Positions 45,159 to 56,159 of a stretch of DNA of 64,000 nucleotides are shown in pieces. The DNA is from Proteles cristata cristata (taxonomy: Eukaryota; Chordata; Mammalia; Carnivora; Hyaenidae). The stretch covers positions 108,682 through 172,681 of the forward strand of contig JAESUZ010001753.1 of the NCBI GenBank assembly GCA_017311185.1, read 5' to 3'. The stretch's first letter is position 1, and each line of letters starts with the position of its first letter. The notes beneath the pieces were generated by a model. It was not told the origin of the DNA. It saw only the letters and a program-made list of their open reading frames with translations, and searched no databases. A program made the translations under genes and the position numbers.

Positions 45159-48100
45159 GTAGTCGCGAGCAGGGCCCAGGCCGGGCGGGGGCCCGGACCT
45201 CAAGGCGACCTGGCCCTGGCTTCGAATGGGGTGTGAGGGAAGGCCCGACCCGAGCCGGCTGGCCTGCGGTGGGCGTGAGGTCTGGACCCTCAGGGGAGGG
45301 CTGCGGGGTGGGGGAGAAGGGAAGCAGGTTGGGGCCTGGAGCGTCCACACGCACGGGGGCAGGAACCTGGGGTCATAGGGGGAGAGGTCGGTGGGCCTTC
45401 AGCTCATACTTCTGTTCTACCACTTCCTCTCGCTGTCGTCCAGTTTTGCGATCTTGCTCTCTGCAATCTCTCCCCACTGCAGGGTGAGCTCCCTGAGGAC
45501 AGGAACCCGGCCTTCTTCATCTCCGTGTCCCCTATGGGGCCTGCATCGTCGGGGCTTAAATGTTTGCTGTATGAATGAACGAAGGGAGGGGAGTAGGGGC
45601 TGTCCCTGGTTTGAGACTGCTTCATTTGCGGGAGTTAGTAGGTTGGAGGTTGGTGGCTGAGTAGAACGGTAGTGGTAGTTCTGGCCGACTAGCCTAGCCA
45701 ATGATACTCGGTAGGCAAGAGAATGGAGAGAAATTTGGCCACCATTTGATGATGACCTACTGTGTGCCAGGCTCAGCTTATGCTTTTGATTACATACATT
45801 AGCAAAATTAAGCAAGTATTTAGTTTGCCTTTATTTTTTTTTTAAAGACGTTGACTCAGGATAAGTCACTTGCCCAAGATCACACAGTTAGGCCACGCTA
45901 AATTAGTAAGTGTTGAAGGTGAAATTTGACCAAACCCACTGATTCCAAAGCCCGTGATCTTTAGAACCCCATGACATTTTTCACTGTCTTACGATGTCAC
46001 TCTAAATGTTTATTATTACTATTGTTTACTAGTGACAATACCAACAGATATTTTTGTCGAGTACCATAAGAATACGGTTTAGCCCTCCACTGATTCTAGT
46101 GTTTCTTTTTCTTTCTTTTTTTTTTTTATTTCTAGGAGAGAGAGAGAGACAGCGTGATCAGGGGAGGGTCAGAAAGAGAGGGAGTCACAGACTGAAACAG
46201 GCTCCAGGCTCTGAGCTGGCAGTCAGCACAGAGCCCGACGCGGGGCTCGAACCCACGAACCGCGAGATCATGACCTAAGCGAAAGTCGGACGCTTAACCG
46301 ACTAAGCCACCCAGGCGCCCCTGATTCTAGTGTTTCTTAATTGAATTTGCAGTGTAATCTACTTGCAGTGGAAGCCTTGCTTGCCATGGAAGGGAACATA
46401 GTAAATTCTTTTTCACTTGTTACTTGAAGCCCCAAAATTTTGACTTTTATTTTGGGTTATTACTTCACAAATATGGGACAGAGTATATACAAGGTTAAGC
46501 ACACAAACTTTTGAAAACTAGGAAGCTTCCTTTAGTGTTTGCAGGACATTTTCTTTTTGGCTTCCAGCCACACCATGGCTTCTCCTGGCAGTTCTGCTGG
46601 CACAAGCCAGCTTATGTGTAACAAGTGAATTATTCTAAGACAAAGCAACTGATGTCATTCAATTGATTTCTTCTTTTTATCTCTTATTGGGTGTTAACTG
46701 AGACTTGTTAGAAATGAAGAATGGGAAAAGTCCAGAATTCAAGTGGTTCTCGAAGAAATAACTCCTGATGAACTTACTGTCTTCATACTTTTAAAACTAC
46801 CTAGCGTTTACCCACTTCATATGAACTTCTGCAGCAAGCACTGAGCAGATAGAGCTTACCACGTTCCCTTCTGTGGCAAGTTTGACATTGAGTGTGTGGG
46901 GCCAAAAATTAACATGTAGAAAAGATTATGTTTGAGTGGTGGGATTGTAAATGATTTTGTTTGCCTTAACGCATTTTTATATGGTATTCTATCATCTTTT
47001 CAATAATAATGTTTTCTGAAAGCCAGGTCAGGTATTACATATTCAAGAGACATAATCTCAAGAACAAAACCAGTTAAACACTCCCTTTCTCTGGATTCTC
47101 AGGCTTTGTTTCTTTATCAGGTTATATATCTTAACTTTGCATGCTTTAACTCACCATAGAAACAACCAAGAAAGTCATGTTTTTTGTTGCAGTTCATAAA
47201 ACAAGGGGTCAAATACTTATGTTCAAATTTTGTAGAACTACTCATATTCTTCATGAAGATTACACAGTAAATTTCTGTAAAAGTTTACTCCTGGAAAACG
47301 GTTTAAGGGAGCATAAGTATATTAGATGAGGATGGTATACTTCAGTAATTGCTGTGGTAAGATGTGTTAAAAGATGATCCATTGAAGTATGGAAAGAAAA
47401 TATTGGAAGTTTTACATGAATTTATTTTTAACCTTTACTTTTTTATTATCTATTTTTGCATATGGTTTGTATTTTAAGGAATGTATTGATAATATTTGTA
47501 TAGATAAATCTGTTTAAAAAAATCAGTATGCCTTTATGGGGTATGTGCTCAAAATTTATACTTAAAGAAGGATTCGTAGTCAAAAAAGTTTGTAGACCAG
47601 AAACTTGAGATGTTCCTTTCCTTTCTGGAAAGAAAGAAATCTCCTAGCTAATAATTTACATAGTTAGAGGAATCCCTTTGCCTGGATTTTCTAGGGCTCC
47701 AGAGAAATGTGCAGGACTATATAGTAAGCAAGCTGGCACATTTAGTGCTGTAATAACAGGTGTGAACTAAGTGTGATTGAATTCCAGAGCAATGAATTAT
47801 TCCAGCTGGAGTAATCAGGAAAGATACTTGGAGGAGAGGCTGTTTTGGTGGGGGCAGTGGACCTTGAAGGCTGGACTGTCTCCTTCCTAAAGATACAGAT
47901 AAAAACCAGAGCTTCTGAGGATTATCAGAAAGAAAATTAATTAAGTCCAAATGTTGAGTATAAGCATAAAGTTTGAAGTGTGTTAAGGTGGTCTGAGAAT
48001 GGTTAGATTTAAGGGACAAAAAGGACCTTAAGCTAAATGATTAAAGCTATAGGGTTTACTGCTTTTACAGTACGGTGGTAGTATGTGTGAGGTACAGCTG

Positions 48101-50783
48101 TCTCTAGGATTGCTGGAAACTTACTACAGCTCTCAGTAGTGTTGATCATTTGTATCAATGCATAGGACAAATGCTGACATATATTTACTTATTTATTGAA
48201 AAGTCAGTGAAATAACATTAAGGAACATTTTTAAAATGGGAAAATAACTTTATTTTTGTATGTTTTTCTGGAGTCCTTTTTTAGATAAACACATTTTTAA
48301 CCTAATTGGAATAGCATATGTCAGGGGTTCGTCAGGTTTTTCTGTAAAGGGCCACATAGTAAATACTAGGTTATGAAGGCTGTATTGTCTGGCACCACAA
48401 CTTACCTTGTCTTTTGTAGCTCCAGAGCCATCTTATTTTGTTTTTAGTGTTTTTATTTACTTCTGAGCGAGCAAGAGAGAGCACACGCGCAATTAGGGGA
48501 GGGGCAGAGAGAGAGAGGGAGACACAATCCAAAGCAGTCTCCAGGCTCCAGGTGGGCTATCAGCACATGACTCGGGGCTTGTACTCATGAACCCATGAAC
48601 CGTGAGGTCATGACCTGAGCCGAAGTCAGACGTTTAACGGACTGAGCCACTCAGGCGCCCCCAAAGCCATCTTAGATGCTACATAAACAAATGGGTGTGT
48701 CTGCGTTCCAGCTAAACTTTATAGAAATAGGCATTGGGCCCTCACGCCTTGTTTTGAAGACCCCAGATATACGTGATCTGGTGTAGTTTGCCTTGTTCAT
48801 TTATTGCACAACTACTTTCTGAGTAATGGTCAGAATTGTTTTTGTTTTTTCTTTTCATGTTTTTAATGTGTATTTATTTTTGGGAGAGAGAGAGCGAGAA
48901 AGAGAAAGACTCAGAGACAGAGCATGAATGGCGGAGGGGCAGAGAGAGGGAAACACAGAATCCAAAGTAGGCTCCAGGCTCTGAGCTGTCAGCACAGAGT
49001 GCGAAGCAGGGCTTGAACCCACGGACTGTGAGATCATGGCCTGAGCTGAAGTCAGACACTCAACCAACTGAGCCTCCCAGATGCCCCAGTGAGAATTCTT
49101 TTTAATGTGTCCATATATTGATATACATCATTTGTGAAACCATTTTCTTATTGTGGGCATTTTTATGTTATCCAGTTTTGTTTGTGCTTTTACATTAATC
49201 CTTATATTAATGTTTTTAAGTAGCAGATTATCAGATTTGTTTTTCTTTATGTAATTTGAAAAGCTTGATTACATTCTTCAGAGTAGTTTCATTGTACTCT
49301 GGAACAAAACTTTTGCCATTGGGATATTTCCTTGATTTAAAAATAGCCATGGACAAACAGAATTCACTGAATAGAAGGTGTTTGGACATTACATTTTTAA
49401 TGCATCCATGTTACACGAAGACCATCTAACTTGTACTACAGCTATTTCATTACAAAGCAATTAAAGTAAGTTTCCTTTAGCCACATCCAGGTTGTTCTAG
49501 GCTGCTTTTTCTTTGGAGATTCTCATACCTTGTTTATGCTGTATCCAGCTAGCCTTCAATAGGATGCTTTGTGAGCGCACATTTATTAGCTGTAGACATT
49601 CATTAGTTGTTGTTTTTTTTGTATATTTTCCTTTGCTACCTCCATTATAAAATTGGTCATTAGGATACACTTGCATAGCATTTTGAAGACTACAAAACAC
49701 TTTCATACTTTGATGCTTTCTCTCGCACTGGATCTGAATGGTAGTCTGTTGAATGGTCTCTGGGTCTCTAGGATCTTCCAGTTTTGAGTCCCTGAGTTGA
49801 CTCTTCCTCTTCTCGCTGCTTCCAAGGCAGGGGCAGGGTTTCCAGCATCTTCTCTGTGGGTATTTATAGTGTTTATGGACAGAAGAACAGTTGGAAATAG
49901 CCTAGCAGGTTCTGATTTTCTCTTTGTTTACTTTATTCCAGAAATGAAAGTTCATTAGCATCTACCCTGAAGACGCTCCTGTTCTTCACAGCTTTAATGA
50001 TCACTGTACCTATTGGGTTATATTTCACGACTAAGTCTTATGTTTTTGAAGGTAATCCTAGATGATAAAACAAGACCTTTTCCCCCTTAGTGTATTTAAG
50101 ACTCGGTTTTTGTGATCTTCTGTCTGTAAGCTGGGTACTCTTCATTTGCTTTTTCCATTTGTTTCTGTATTGCTTTTCAAAATCATGTTGTTCAAATCAA
50201 TCTTCTTTCATGAAGTTAGCTTTTTCATCATTTAGTTATCTTAGCTTGACAATGTATTTGTGGATGGTTTTCTGTGAAATAGCTTGCAGGTCCTTTCTTT
50301 TACTATACCTCTGAGAGCAAGACTCGGCTGACATGGGAGGAGGAATTTGGGGGAGTGATGTCCCTTTTGTGGCATACATTAGTAGGAAGTGAAAATAAAG
50401 TCCCCCCTTTTTTGTTGTCTTTAAGTGAAGTGATAATTATAGTTTTCATTCAGAATAATGTCTTTGTGTATAGAAGGTTTCAAATCTTTAAATGAATACT
50501 TGATTTATCACCACCCAAAGTATTATTTTTTAATTGCCTGACTAGCTAAATAAATATATACCTAATGAAAATTAGTATGCTTTGTTGTTTGCACTTTGAT
50601 AAATTTTGGAATAAAATGGAAACTTTTTTTCTCTTGATAGGCGCCTTTGGGATGTCCAATAGGGACAGCTATTTTTATGCTGCTATTGTTGCGGTGGTCG
50701 CCGTCCACGTGGTGTTGGCCCTCTTTGTTTATGTGGCCTGGAATGAAGGCTCACGACAGTGGCGTGAAGGCAAACAGGATTAA
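45106..50783 (+). CDS. VMA21: VMA21, V-ATPase assembly chaperone (join 45106-45158, 49942-50051, 50641-50783)
   Basis: The three exons give a 101-residue protein, the same length as human VMA21 and, from memory, nearly identical to it; I see differences at residues 4 (Phe), 16 (Asp), 52 (Val) and 57 (Phe). VMA21 is an ER membrane chaperone that helps assemble the V0 proton-translocating sector of the vacuolar H+-ATPase and escorts it to the Golgi; human hypomorphic alleles cause X-linked myopathy with excessive autophagy. Visible layout: a cytosolic N-terminus (about 1-27), first membrane span (about 28-48, rich in Leu, Phe and Ile), a short lumenal loop (about 49-64), second span (about 65-87, Ala/Val-rich) and a charged cytosolic tail ending Lys-Gln-Asp, the position of the yeast di-lysine retrieval signal. 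All junctions are GT-AG and no frame is broken. The first ATG has C at -3 and G at +4, a middling context. It is the only supported coding gene here. Confidence 0.97.
45465..45595 (+). mobile_element. L2 3' end in intron 1
   Basis: GTGAGCTCCCTGAGGACAGG to TGTTTGCTGTATGAATGAAC is the L2 tail. Confidence 0.75.
45730..45960 (-). mobile_element. MIR (antisense) in intron 1
   Basis: CTACTGTGTGCCAGGCTCAG and CACTTGCCCAAGATCACACAG, with unrelated sequence between. Confidence 0.75.
46108..46320 (-). mobile_element. Young SINEC_Fc-type SINE in VMA21 intron 1
   Basis: Near-consensus. TSD CTGATTCTAGTGTTTCTT at 46090-46107 and 46321-46338, exact over 18 bp. Antisense to the gene. Confidence 0.97.
46340..47750. 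other. Unassigned intronic DNA
   Basis: AT-rich; no exon or clear repeat seen. Confidence 0.45.
47760..47890 (-). mobile_element. L2-like fragment (antisense)
   Basis: AGTAATCAGGAAAGATACTTGG and GGACCTTGAAGGCTGG resemble a reverse L2 3' end. Confidence 0.4.
48322..48766 (+). mobile_element. hAT-Charlie-type transposon split by a SINE
   Basis: Starts CAGGGGTTCGTCAGGTTTTTC, continues AAAGGGCCACATAGTAAATA, resumes after the SINE with ACAAATGGGTGTGTCTGCG. Same family as 43694-43985. Confidence 0.75.
48436..48661 (-). mobile_element. SINEC-type SINE in the hAT element
   Basis: AGCCATCTTA at 48426-48435 and 48665-48674 is the TSD. Confidence 0.92.
48845..49087 (-). mobile_element. SINEC-type SINE, older
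   Basis: Imperfect TSD (GTCAGAATTG/GTGAGAATTC). Reverse orientation. Confidence 0.9.
49090..49941. other. Unassigned intron 1 DNA before exon 2
   Basis: AT-rich with some L1-like words (TTACATTAATCCTTATATTA). No exon seen. Confidence 0.4.
49942..50051 (+). CDS. VMA21: VMA21 coding exon 2
   Basis: A pyrimidine-rich tract ending in CCAG precedes this exon at 49941, and a GTAATC donor follows at 50052. It encodes NESSLASTLK, the first transmembrane span and the start of the lumenal loop, ending in E plus one base of the Gly55 codon. Both possible first exons end in the same phase and would join it in frame. Confidence 0.96.
50052..50640 (+). other. VMA21: VMA21 intron 2
   Basis: A 589-bp AT-rich intron with a GTAATC donor and a TTTTTTTCTCTTGATAG acceptor. 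No recognisable repeat is visible. Confidence 0.9.
50641..50783 (+). CDS. VMA21: VMA21 coding exon 3 (terminal) with stop codon
   Basis: The acceptor is TTGATAG at 50634-50640. The exon encodes the rest of the lumenal loop, the second membrane span and the C-terminal tail ending EGKQD, with TAA at 50781-50783. An open frame also runs upstream from 50565, but that part is intronic (it includes the acceptor tract) and is not protein. Confidence 0.96.
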
Positions 50784-50854
50784 ATTGAACATCACCTTTT
50801 GATAGCATTAAATTTATTTTTAAAAATGATAAATGCATCTGGGATGATGATTTC

Positions 50855-50860
50855 AATAAA
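50855..50860 (+). terminator. VMA21: Proximal poly(A) signal AATAAA
   Basis: Canonical hexamer 72 bp after the stop codon. Use would give a very short 3' UTR. The following sequence has only a weak GT-rich element. Confidence 0.45.
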
Positions 50861-51690
50861 GTTGAGAACATGTTAAAATCAATCTGAAGGAGTCACATTT
50901 GACTAGTGTAAATTTTGATCTTTCTAATACAGTGATTTGTATCATCAGTTTTAACTGTATGAACCTCTCATTCGCAAATGGGAATTTGAAAAAGTTAAGT
51001 TGGTCACAGTAAGTATGTTAACTTAGTGACACATTCTGGGAAGAATTTGATTATCTCACAACCAAAAACATTTTATAGTATTTTGTCTTTTGGTTGGTTT
51101 TAAGTTTCACTCCTCGGGATATATTAAAATGTACATAGTGAAGCAAATCTAAACTGTTCTTCACTGGAATGCTTTCCCTGACTATCACAAAAGTCATGGG
51201 CTGTCAGATTTTAGGTTGTAAAGTCCTATGCAAAATTGCTTGAATTGTGGATTTTGGGCTTAATCTGAATATCAGTGAGAAATTTTGTGTAAGGTGTAAT
51301 CTGTAGTCAATAGGAATCTTTCATTACGTTATTTAATGGGGAAACTCGACTGAATCACACTCATTTGCATAAAAGGACTGGTTTTATGATGATCTAGGCA
51401 GCAAAGCAAAGGTAGATAGCTGGGTACTCAGCCTTTGGGAGCTAGCCTATGCTTTCAGACTAACTTTTTAATCTGCTTTGCTGTGTCATTCAACACGGAA
51501 GTTATGCTTTAATTACAAGGTTTGTGTAAACTCCCTTTCAATTTGTTTTTCCTACTTTTTAATAATGTATATGGTAGGAATTTATGTTTAAATGTATTTA
51601 TTTTCACATACTTAGGAAGTGCAAACACTTCTGAGAGTAGATTATTTTTTATCATCCATGAAGTATTCTTGGGATCACTAGTCAAGTCTT

Positions 51691-51886
51691 TTTTTTTTTT
51701 AAGAGCAAGAACACACACATGAACATGTATGTGAGTGGGGGAGGGGCAGAGAGGGAGATAGAATACCAAGTAGGCTCCAAGCTCAGTGCAGAGTCTGACA
51801 CAGGGCTCCATCCCACGACCCTGAGGTCATGACCTCAGCCAAAATCAAGAGTTGGACACTCAACTGACTGAGCCACCCAGGCACCC
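51691..51886 (-). mobile_element. SINEC-type SINE inside the VMA21 3' UTR
   Basis: TSD CTAGTCAAGTCTT/CTAGTCAAGTCCTT at 51678-51690 and 51887-51900. Antisense to the gene; older and shorter than the intronic copy. Confidence 0.93.
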
Positions 51887-51919
51887 CTAGTCAAGTCCTT
51901 CTTAATCAGAGTTGTTATA

Positions 51920-51961
51920 TCCCAGATATATATATTTAGATCCCAGATATATATATTTAGA
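51920..51961 (+). repeat. 21-bp direct tandem duplication in the 3' UTR
   Basis: Two adjacent, identical 21-bp units, each starting TCCCAGATATA and ending TTTAGA, at 51920-51940 and 51941-51961. It looks like a recent duplication. Confidence 0.85.
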
Positions 51962-53349
51962 TAACCGTGAAGTCCTGTCTGATAGAAAAAGACCCTGTGG
52001 TTTTACTTCATTAGCTACTTAGTACTTAGTACTACTGTGTGCAGTCTAAAAACACACCTGGAAAAATGCAGTGAAACCGAAAGAGAACTTAAATTCCCTG
52101 TGATGTTACCACCTGGAGATAACCACTATTTTGATTTATACCCTGTGTGCATTTCCTAATACTAGTTCAGTACACTGAACGTTTGATTTAAGTTCAAATT
52201 CTGCCTGTGTTACCTGACAGCTATTTATATTTTTTCAGATGAATAATTATTGGCCATTTTCTTAAAAAAGCACATTCTACCATTACTCTTTTTACTAGAT
52301 TTCTCATTGTTCAAATTTCCTGTTACTTGTAATTCCTAATACAGTGGACCTTGCTGTTTTTGGCATTACTGATTTGTCTGTTGACCCTATTTTTGATGTG
52401 GAACTGGACTAAAGAAGTAGGGAGATGGTTAGGCATAAAAGTTAAATAGGCATTTGTATTTAATTGTTGAGAAAAAGGATTATTGTAGGACATTTTTTTT
52501 ATTGCTTATAGTTAAATATTGTCTACACTTTAAATGTCTTTAAGCAGTTATTCTAAATGTAAAGTGTTTTCTTAAAGACCACAGTTTTAGTGTAAGATTG
52601 TACAAATTTAATATAAAATTGTAGAATGCCCCAGTTTGAGTCCGGGGTACTATGTGGTAGATTTCTAAATGGTCATCCCTTCATTAGATGCCTCATCATA
52701 CTTAGAATTGTTGTCCACTTAGTTTCTTTTTTATAATGCCAAGGCTTTGTACTTTTGGGATCTTATGCTATTTGTAAAATATTAATGCCTAATGTTAGAT
52801 TATTTTGTTTTCAGACGTTTATTGGGTAGAAAATGATACGGATGTTCTTCTGCAAGTATTTAATCCTGGGATTCATGCAAAAGCAGTTGTAATTTCCTGT
52901 TGGAAAAAGTACCAAGTGTTTGCAAGTTAGAATTGGATGCTAGATGCTAGGTTGATATTTACGATTGTTACAATATAGACTTGTTTTCAAACCAGTTAAG
53001 TTTTTTCTGGAGTTTTAACTGTTAACTCACTACTTTGCTGCTCTTCAAATAACATATGGTATTTGACATACAGATTTATTTTTCAAGATGTCTAATGGAT
53101 TTCCTCTTGCACAATGTACATACTTAAGGATGTATAGAAAGGAAAGCTACAGTTGAGCCCTTATAAATGTTTTAAGATAGGAATATGTTCATTATTGTTT
53201 GAAAATGGATTGTGAGAATAACCTCAATTAGGAAGCATAACTTGAAGTGTCAGCACAATCTACTGATAAACACATTATCTTCCTCACCTTGCCTCCCATT
53301 TTGCCCCGCCCCCCAAGAATATAATCATTCCTTCCCCGTTGTGCTAACA

Positions 53350-53355
53350 AATAAA
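53350..53355 (+). terminator. VMA21: Distal poly(A) signal AATAAA with GT-rich downstream element
   Basis: The hexamer is followed at once by GTGTGTTGTGG (53356-53366), a good downstream element although close. It would give a 3' UTR of about 2.6 kb. Confidence 0.45.
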
Positions 53356-54040
53356 GTGTGTTGTGGAATATATCTGATGTCATTCACTTCAAGTGGATAG
53401 GTGACATTTTACATGTAACAGCAGAATTAAGTTTTGAGTTGTTACTGAAGGAATTTAAACATCCATTAAAAAAGACCTCCTGTTTCATGGAAACCTAACA
53501 AATACATTGTAATAATTAGACTATTTCATCATAAAAATCTTAGCACCCTTGCCAAGAAAGGCAACTGGTTGATGTGTTTGATGTTTATTTGCCATTTTCA
53601 TATAAATTTTATATACACATCTAGAGTACCCAAGGAGACCAGTAAAAACAGTTAAGTAAGATGTACCCAAAGAAAGCTGATAGCCAAGGGTACATGAAAC
53701 AAAAGGATTTAAATCCTGATTTTAAAATCGTGTGTGTATTTCTCATCTCTAGACAAGTTCATGTTTATTTTATTTATGACCCAGTGAAGTTGTAGAGCAT
53801 GGTTGGGCCCAGTTTATAAATGGTTCAACAATACTACAGAATTTGTCACTTGTCTTAGGTTAGCAGCAGATTTTCTCTGCTGTCAAGCGATCTGTGTCCT
53901 CCAACAGAGTAGTATCACTTTATTAGTTCAGACTCTACTCTTACATTTAAGATAGGTTTTGCCAGAGCTGGGCTGAAGCAACACCTTAATAACTTGGCAA
54001 GATTTCTTCTTTTTTGCAGAGGAAAAAGGTCACCTGAGAA

Positions 54041-54046
54041 AATAAA
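54041..54046 (+). terminator. VMA21: Candidate distal poly(A) signal AATAAA
   Basis: Canonical hexamer followed by TTGTTTTC; an ATTAAA variant lies at 54123-54128. Either could end the long VMA21 transcript; sequence alone does not decide. Confidence 0.3.
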
Positions 54047-54130
54047 TTGTTTTCAGGGACTTTGGGAATCAAATGGTAACTATTATGTGTAATGTATGAA
54101 TAGTTAAATCTTTTATATATTCATTAAAAT

Positions 54131-55340
54131 AGTCTGGAACTCCTCAACTTATCATTATTCCTGGATACACTTCCCTGTTTCATTGCTACATATACTCAAG
54201 AGTAGTATCTGCATTCTTTTTTAACATGTTCTATAAGTCATATTTGTCAGTCACACAGACTCGTCTTCCTTTTTCTCAAGTTCAGTGAAATCTCACTGAA
54301 TGGTAATAATAGCAATAGCTAACAACATCTGCACAGCACCTTACAGTTTGCAAAGAACATTCACATATTTTTGTTTGAGTTTTGCATAGTGAACCTGTTA
54401 CAAGATGTCTCTTGACATCCTTGCTGAAGATGTTAGAATCTTTAACTCAGTAGAGTCATTGAATATGCTGTAGTCTTTGAACAGTGCCCTGACTAGGGGC
54501 AGGGTTTAGATGCACTATTTTGAAAGGTGTCTGTAATTATTGAAATGAGGAGTTTGAGTTCTTTAGCCACTTGAATCAGATTTACTTTTGTAAGTGATAC
54601 TTTTCTAACTGCTACCTGGGTGGATTTTGTATCCATTATATTCTGGCCTGTAATTTGTATAAATTTACCATCTGTTGTCATTAAAAAAGCGTTTGTAATG
54701 CCATTTGATGTGTCCTGGTTCAATGAATAGTAAGTTTATTAACATCTTTGTTTTTCTTAAACATGTTTGCCTTTGTTTGTACCATATAAAATATATACGG
54801 AGTAGTCAAGGGTAAGCTTTTATGCAGTAATCCTAGGCCAGAGATGCTCAAACTGGTGGGGCCTCTGAAGGGTACCAAGACAGGAAGGGCTGGTTATACC
54901 CCATCTGTGGTGGACCCATCAGAAGTGGTGTGGTAGTGGGGGAAAGAAAGCAGCATCTTGCCCGTGGCTTTTTAAAGAAAATTCATTTGGGGGTGAATGG
55001 GCTTCAAATCCTGGTAAAGGAATGAGGTCCAGAAATACTTGTAGCTAATTAATTAAATATGGGGGCAGTCAGTCAACTCCTTGTATTAGCCAGCATGCCA
55101 CCCCACTGTGCCAGCTGCCTGTGTCCATGGCCCTGTAGCCACCTGTTGATTGTAACTCCAGCTCCTTTCTGTGCTTCCGACGGCTCTAGCTAGTTCTTCA
55201 TAAATACTATCCACTTCTAAAAAAGTTTTGAGACATCTTAGTATCAAAATATACAGATTATATACAGTCATGTTCTTATACAAAAATACAGGTTATAGGA
55301 TGCCCAGGGAACTCAGGACACGTAATAACATTGCAGAAAC
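54131..55340. other. DNA downstream of the candidate poly(A) sites
   Basis: 54310-54380 resembles antisense MIR (CAGCACCTTACAGTTTGC). A 76-codon minus-strand frame lies at 54493-54723. May still be VMA21 3' UTR. Confidence 0.4.
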
Positions 55341-55349
55341 CATTGGTGT

Positions 55350-55475
55350 CACTTTATAGGATTTACTGCCCAGACCTACTGAGTCAGAACCTCTGGGGCT
55401 GGGGTCTGGAAATACATGTCTGTAACAGGGCATATCTGATGAAGCCAGTTTGAAAACTGCTGCTAGAGATTGGCA
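55350..55475 (+). mobile_element. MER5A-like hAT fragment
   Basis: CCCAGACCTACTGAGTCAGAA, CTCTGGGGCTGGGGTCTG and CAGTTTGAAAACTGCTG match the second half of MER5A. Confidence 0.75.
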
Positions 55476-55548
55476 ATTGTTAATATATGTTTTTAATGCT
55501 GGAGTTGATGTTTGTATAAAGCAGACCTGAAATAGCAGGCACTTTATT

Positions 55549-55786
55549 TTTTATTTTATTTTTTTTTAAATTTTTTTTTTAATGTTTTATTTATTTCTAG
55601 GAGAGAGAGAGAGAGACAGCGTGAGCAGGAGGGTCAGAGAGAGAGGGAGTCACAGACTGAAACAGGCTCCAGGCTCTGAGCTGGCAGTCAGCACAGAGCC
55701 CGACGCGGGGCTCGAACCCATGAACCGTGAGATCATGACCTAAGCGAAAGTCGGACGCTTAACCGACTAAGCCACCCAGGCGCCCC
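55549..55786 (-). mobile_element. SINEC_Fc-type SINE, young
   Basis: TSD GCAGGCACTTTATT at 55535-55548 and 55787-55800, exact. Near-consensus. Confidence 0.96.
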
Positions 55787-56159
55787 GCAGGCACTTTATT
55801 AACCAAAGGTAGAATTCTGCATAATGCTGTATAATGAAGGCCCAGTTTAAAATCAGAAGAGCTTTATTGAGTCCTGGTCCATCATGTTGACTTTGCTTCA
55901 CTGTTAATGAATTCTATGAACATTAGTAGAGGACAGACAGCACTCTCAGAAACACCTTAGGTATATTAAAAAACGGCCACTGCTGCTCCTCTGATGCCTT
56001 CCTCTTGGAATTCTCATTGTTGTGGTCTTTGAAGACAGGGAAAACCCAAAAGTAAAGGAGGTAATGGAGAAGACCAGAAATAGTTTCCTAGGCATATCCA
56101 CTCTATTAATAGTATGACTCCCCTGCCCCAAATATTTTTCCTGTCACTGTGTATATCTT

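Larger units (their letters stand above)
44285..45370 (+). promoter_or_regulatory. VMA21: CpG-island promoter of VMA21
   Basis: CpG dinucleotides become dense from about 44.3 kb, and especially from 44.63 to 45.37 kb, in a window that is otherwise AT-rich and CpG-poor. The island covers both candidate first exons and the start of intron 1. It contains GC-box/KLF-like sites (CGCCCACCCC at 44771-44780), a CLEAR palindrome, a CRE-like site and a C/EBP-type palindrome. No TATA box is obvious, as is common for housekeeping CpG promoters. The island edges are estimates. Confidence 0.85.
45159..49941 (+). other. VMA21: VMA21 intron 1
   Basis: A 4,783-bp intron with GT-AG ends. It starts in CpG-island DNA, then holds an L2 3' end (45465-45595), an antisense MIR (45730-45960), a young antisense SINE (46108-46320), unassigned AT-rich DNA (46340-47750), a probable antisense L2 piece (47760-47890), a hAT fragment split by a SINE (48322-48766) and another SINE (48845-49087). 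I see no further coding exon. Confidence 0.9.
50784..54130 (+). other. VMA21: VMA21 3' untranslated region (extent estimated)
   Basis: Human VMA21 has an unusually long 3' UTR for a 101-residue protein (mRNA about 4.7 kb, as I recall). The corresponding DNA here is AT-rich and mostly free of identifiable repeats, which fits a retained UTR, except for one antisense SINE (51691-51886) and a short tandem duplication (51920-51961). Candidate poly(A) signals lie at 50855, 53350, 54041 and 54123. The true end could lie beyond 54130. Confidence 0.55.

Noticed and set aside
44545..45815. Long minus-strand ORFs in the CpG island (119-140 codons), suggesting a divergent gene
   Set aside because: GC-rich DNA has few stop codons by chance; frames overlap VMA21 exons and show no domain. 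A bidirectional promoter cannot be excluded but is not supported.
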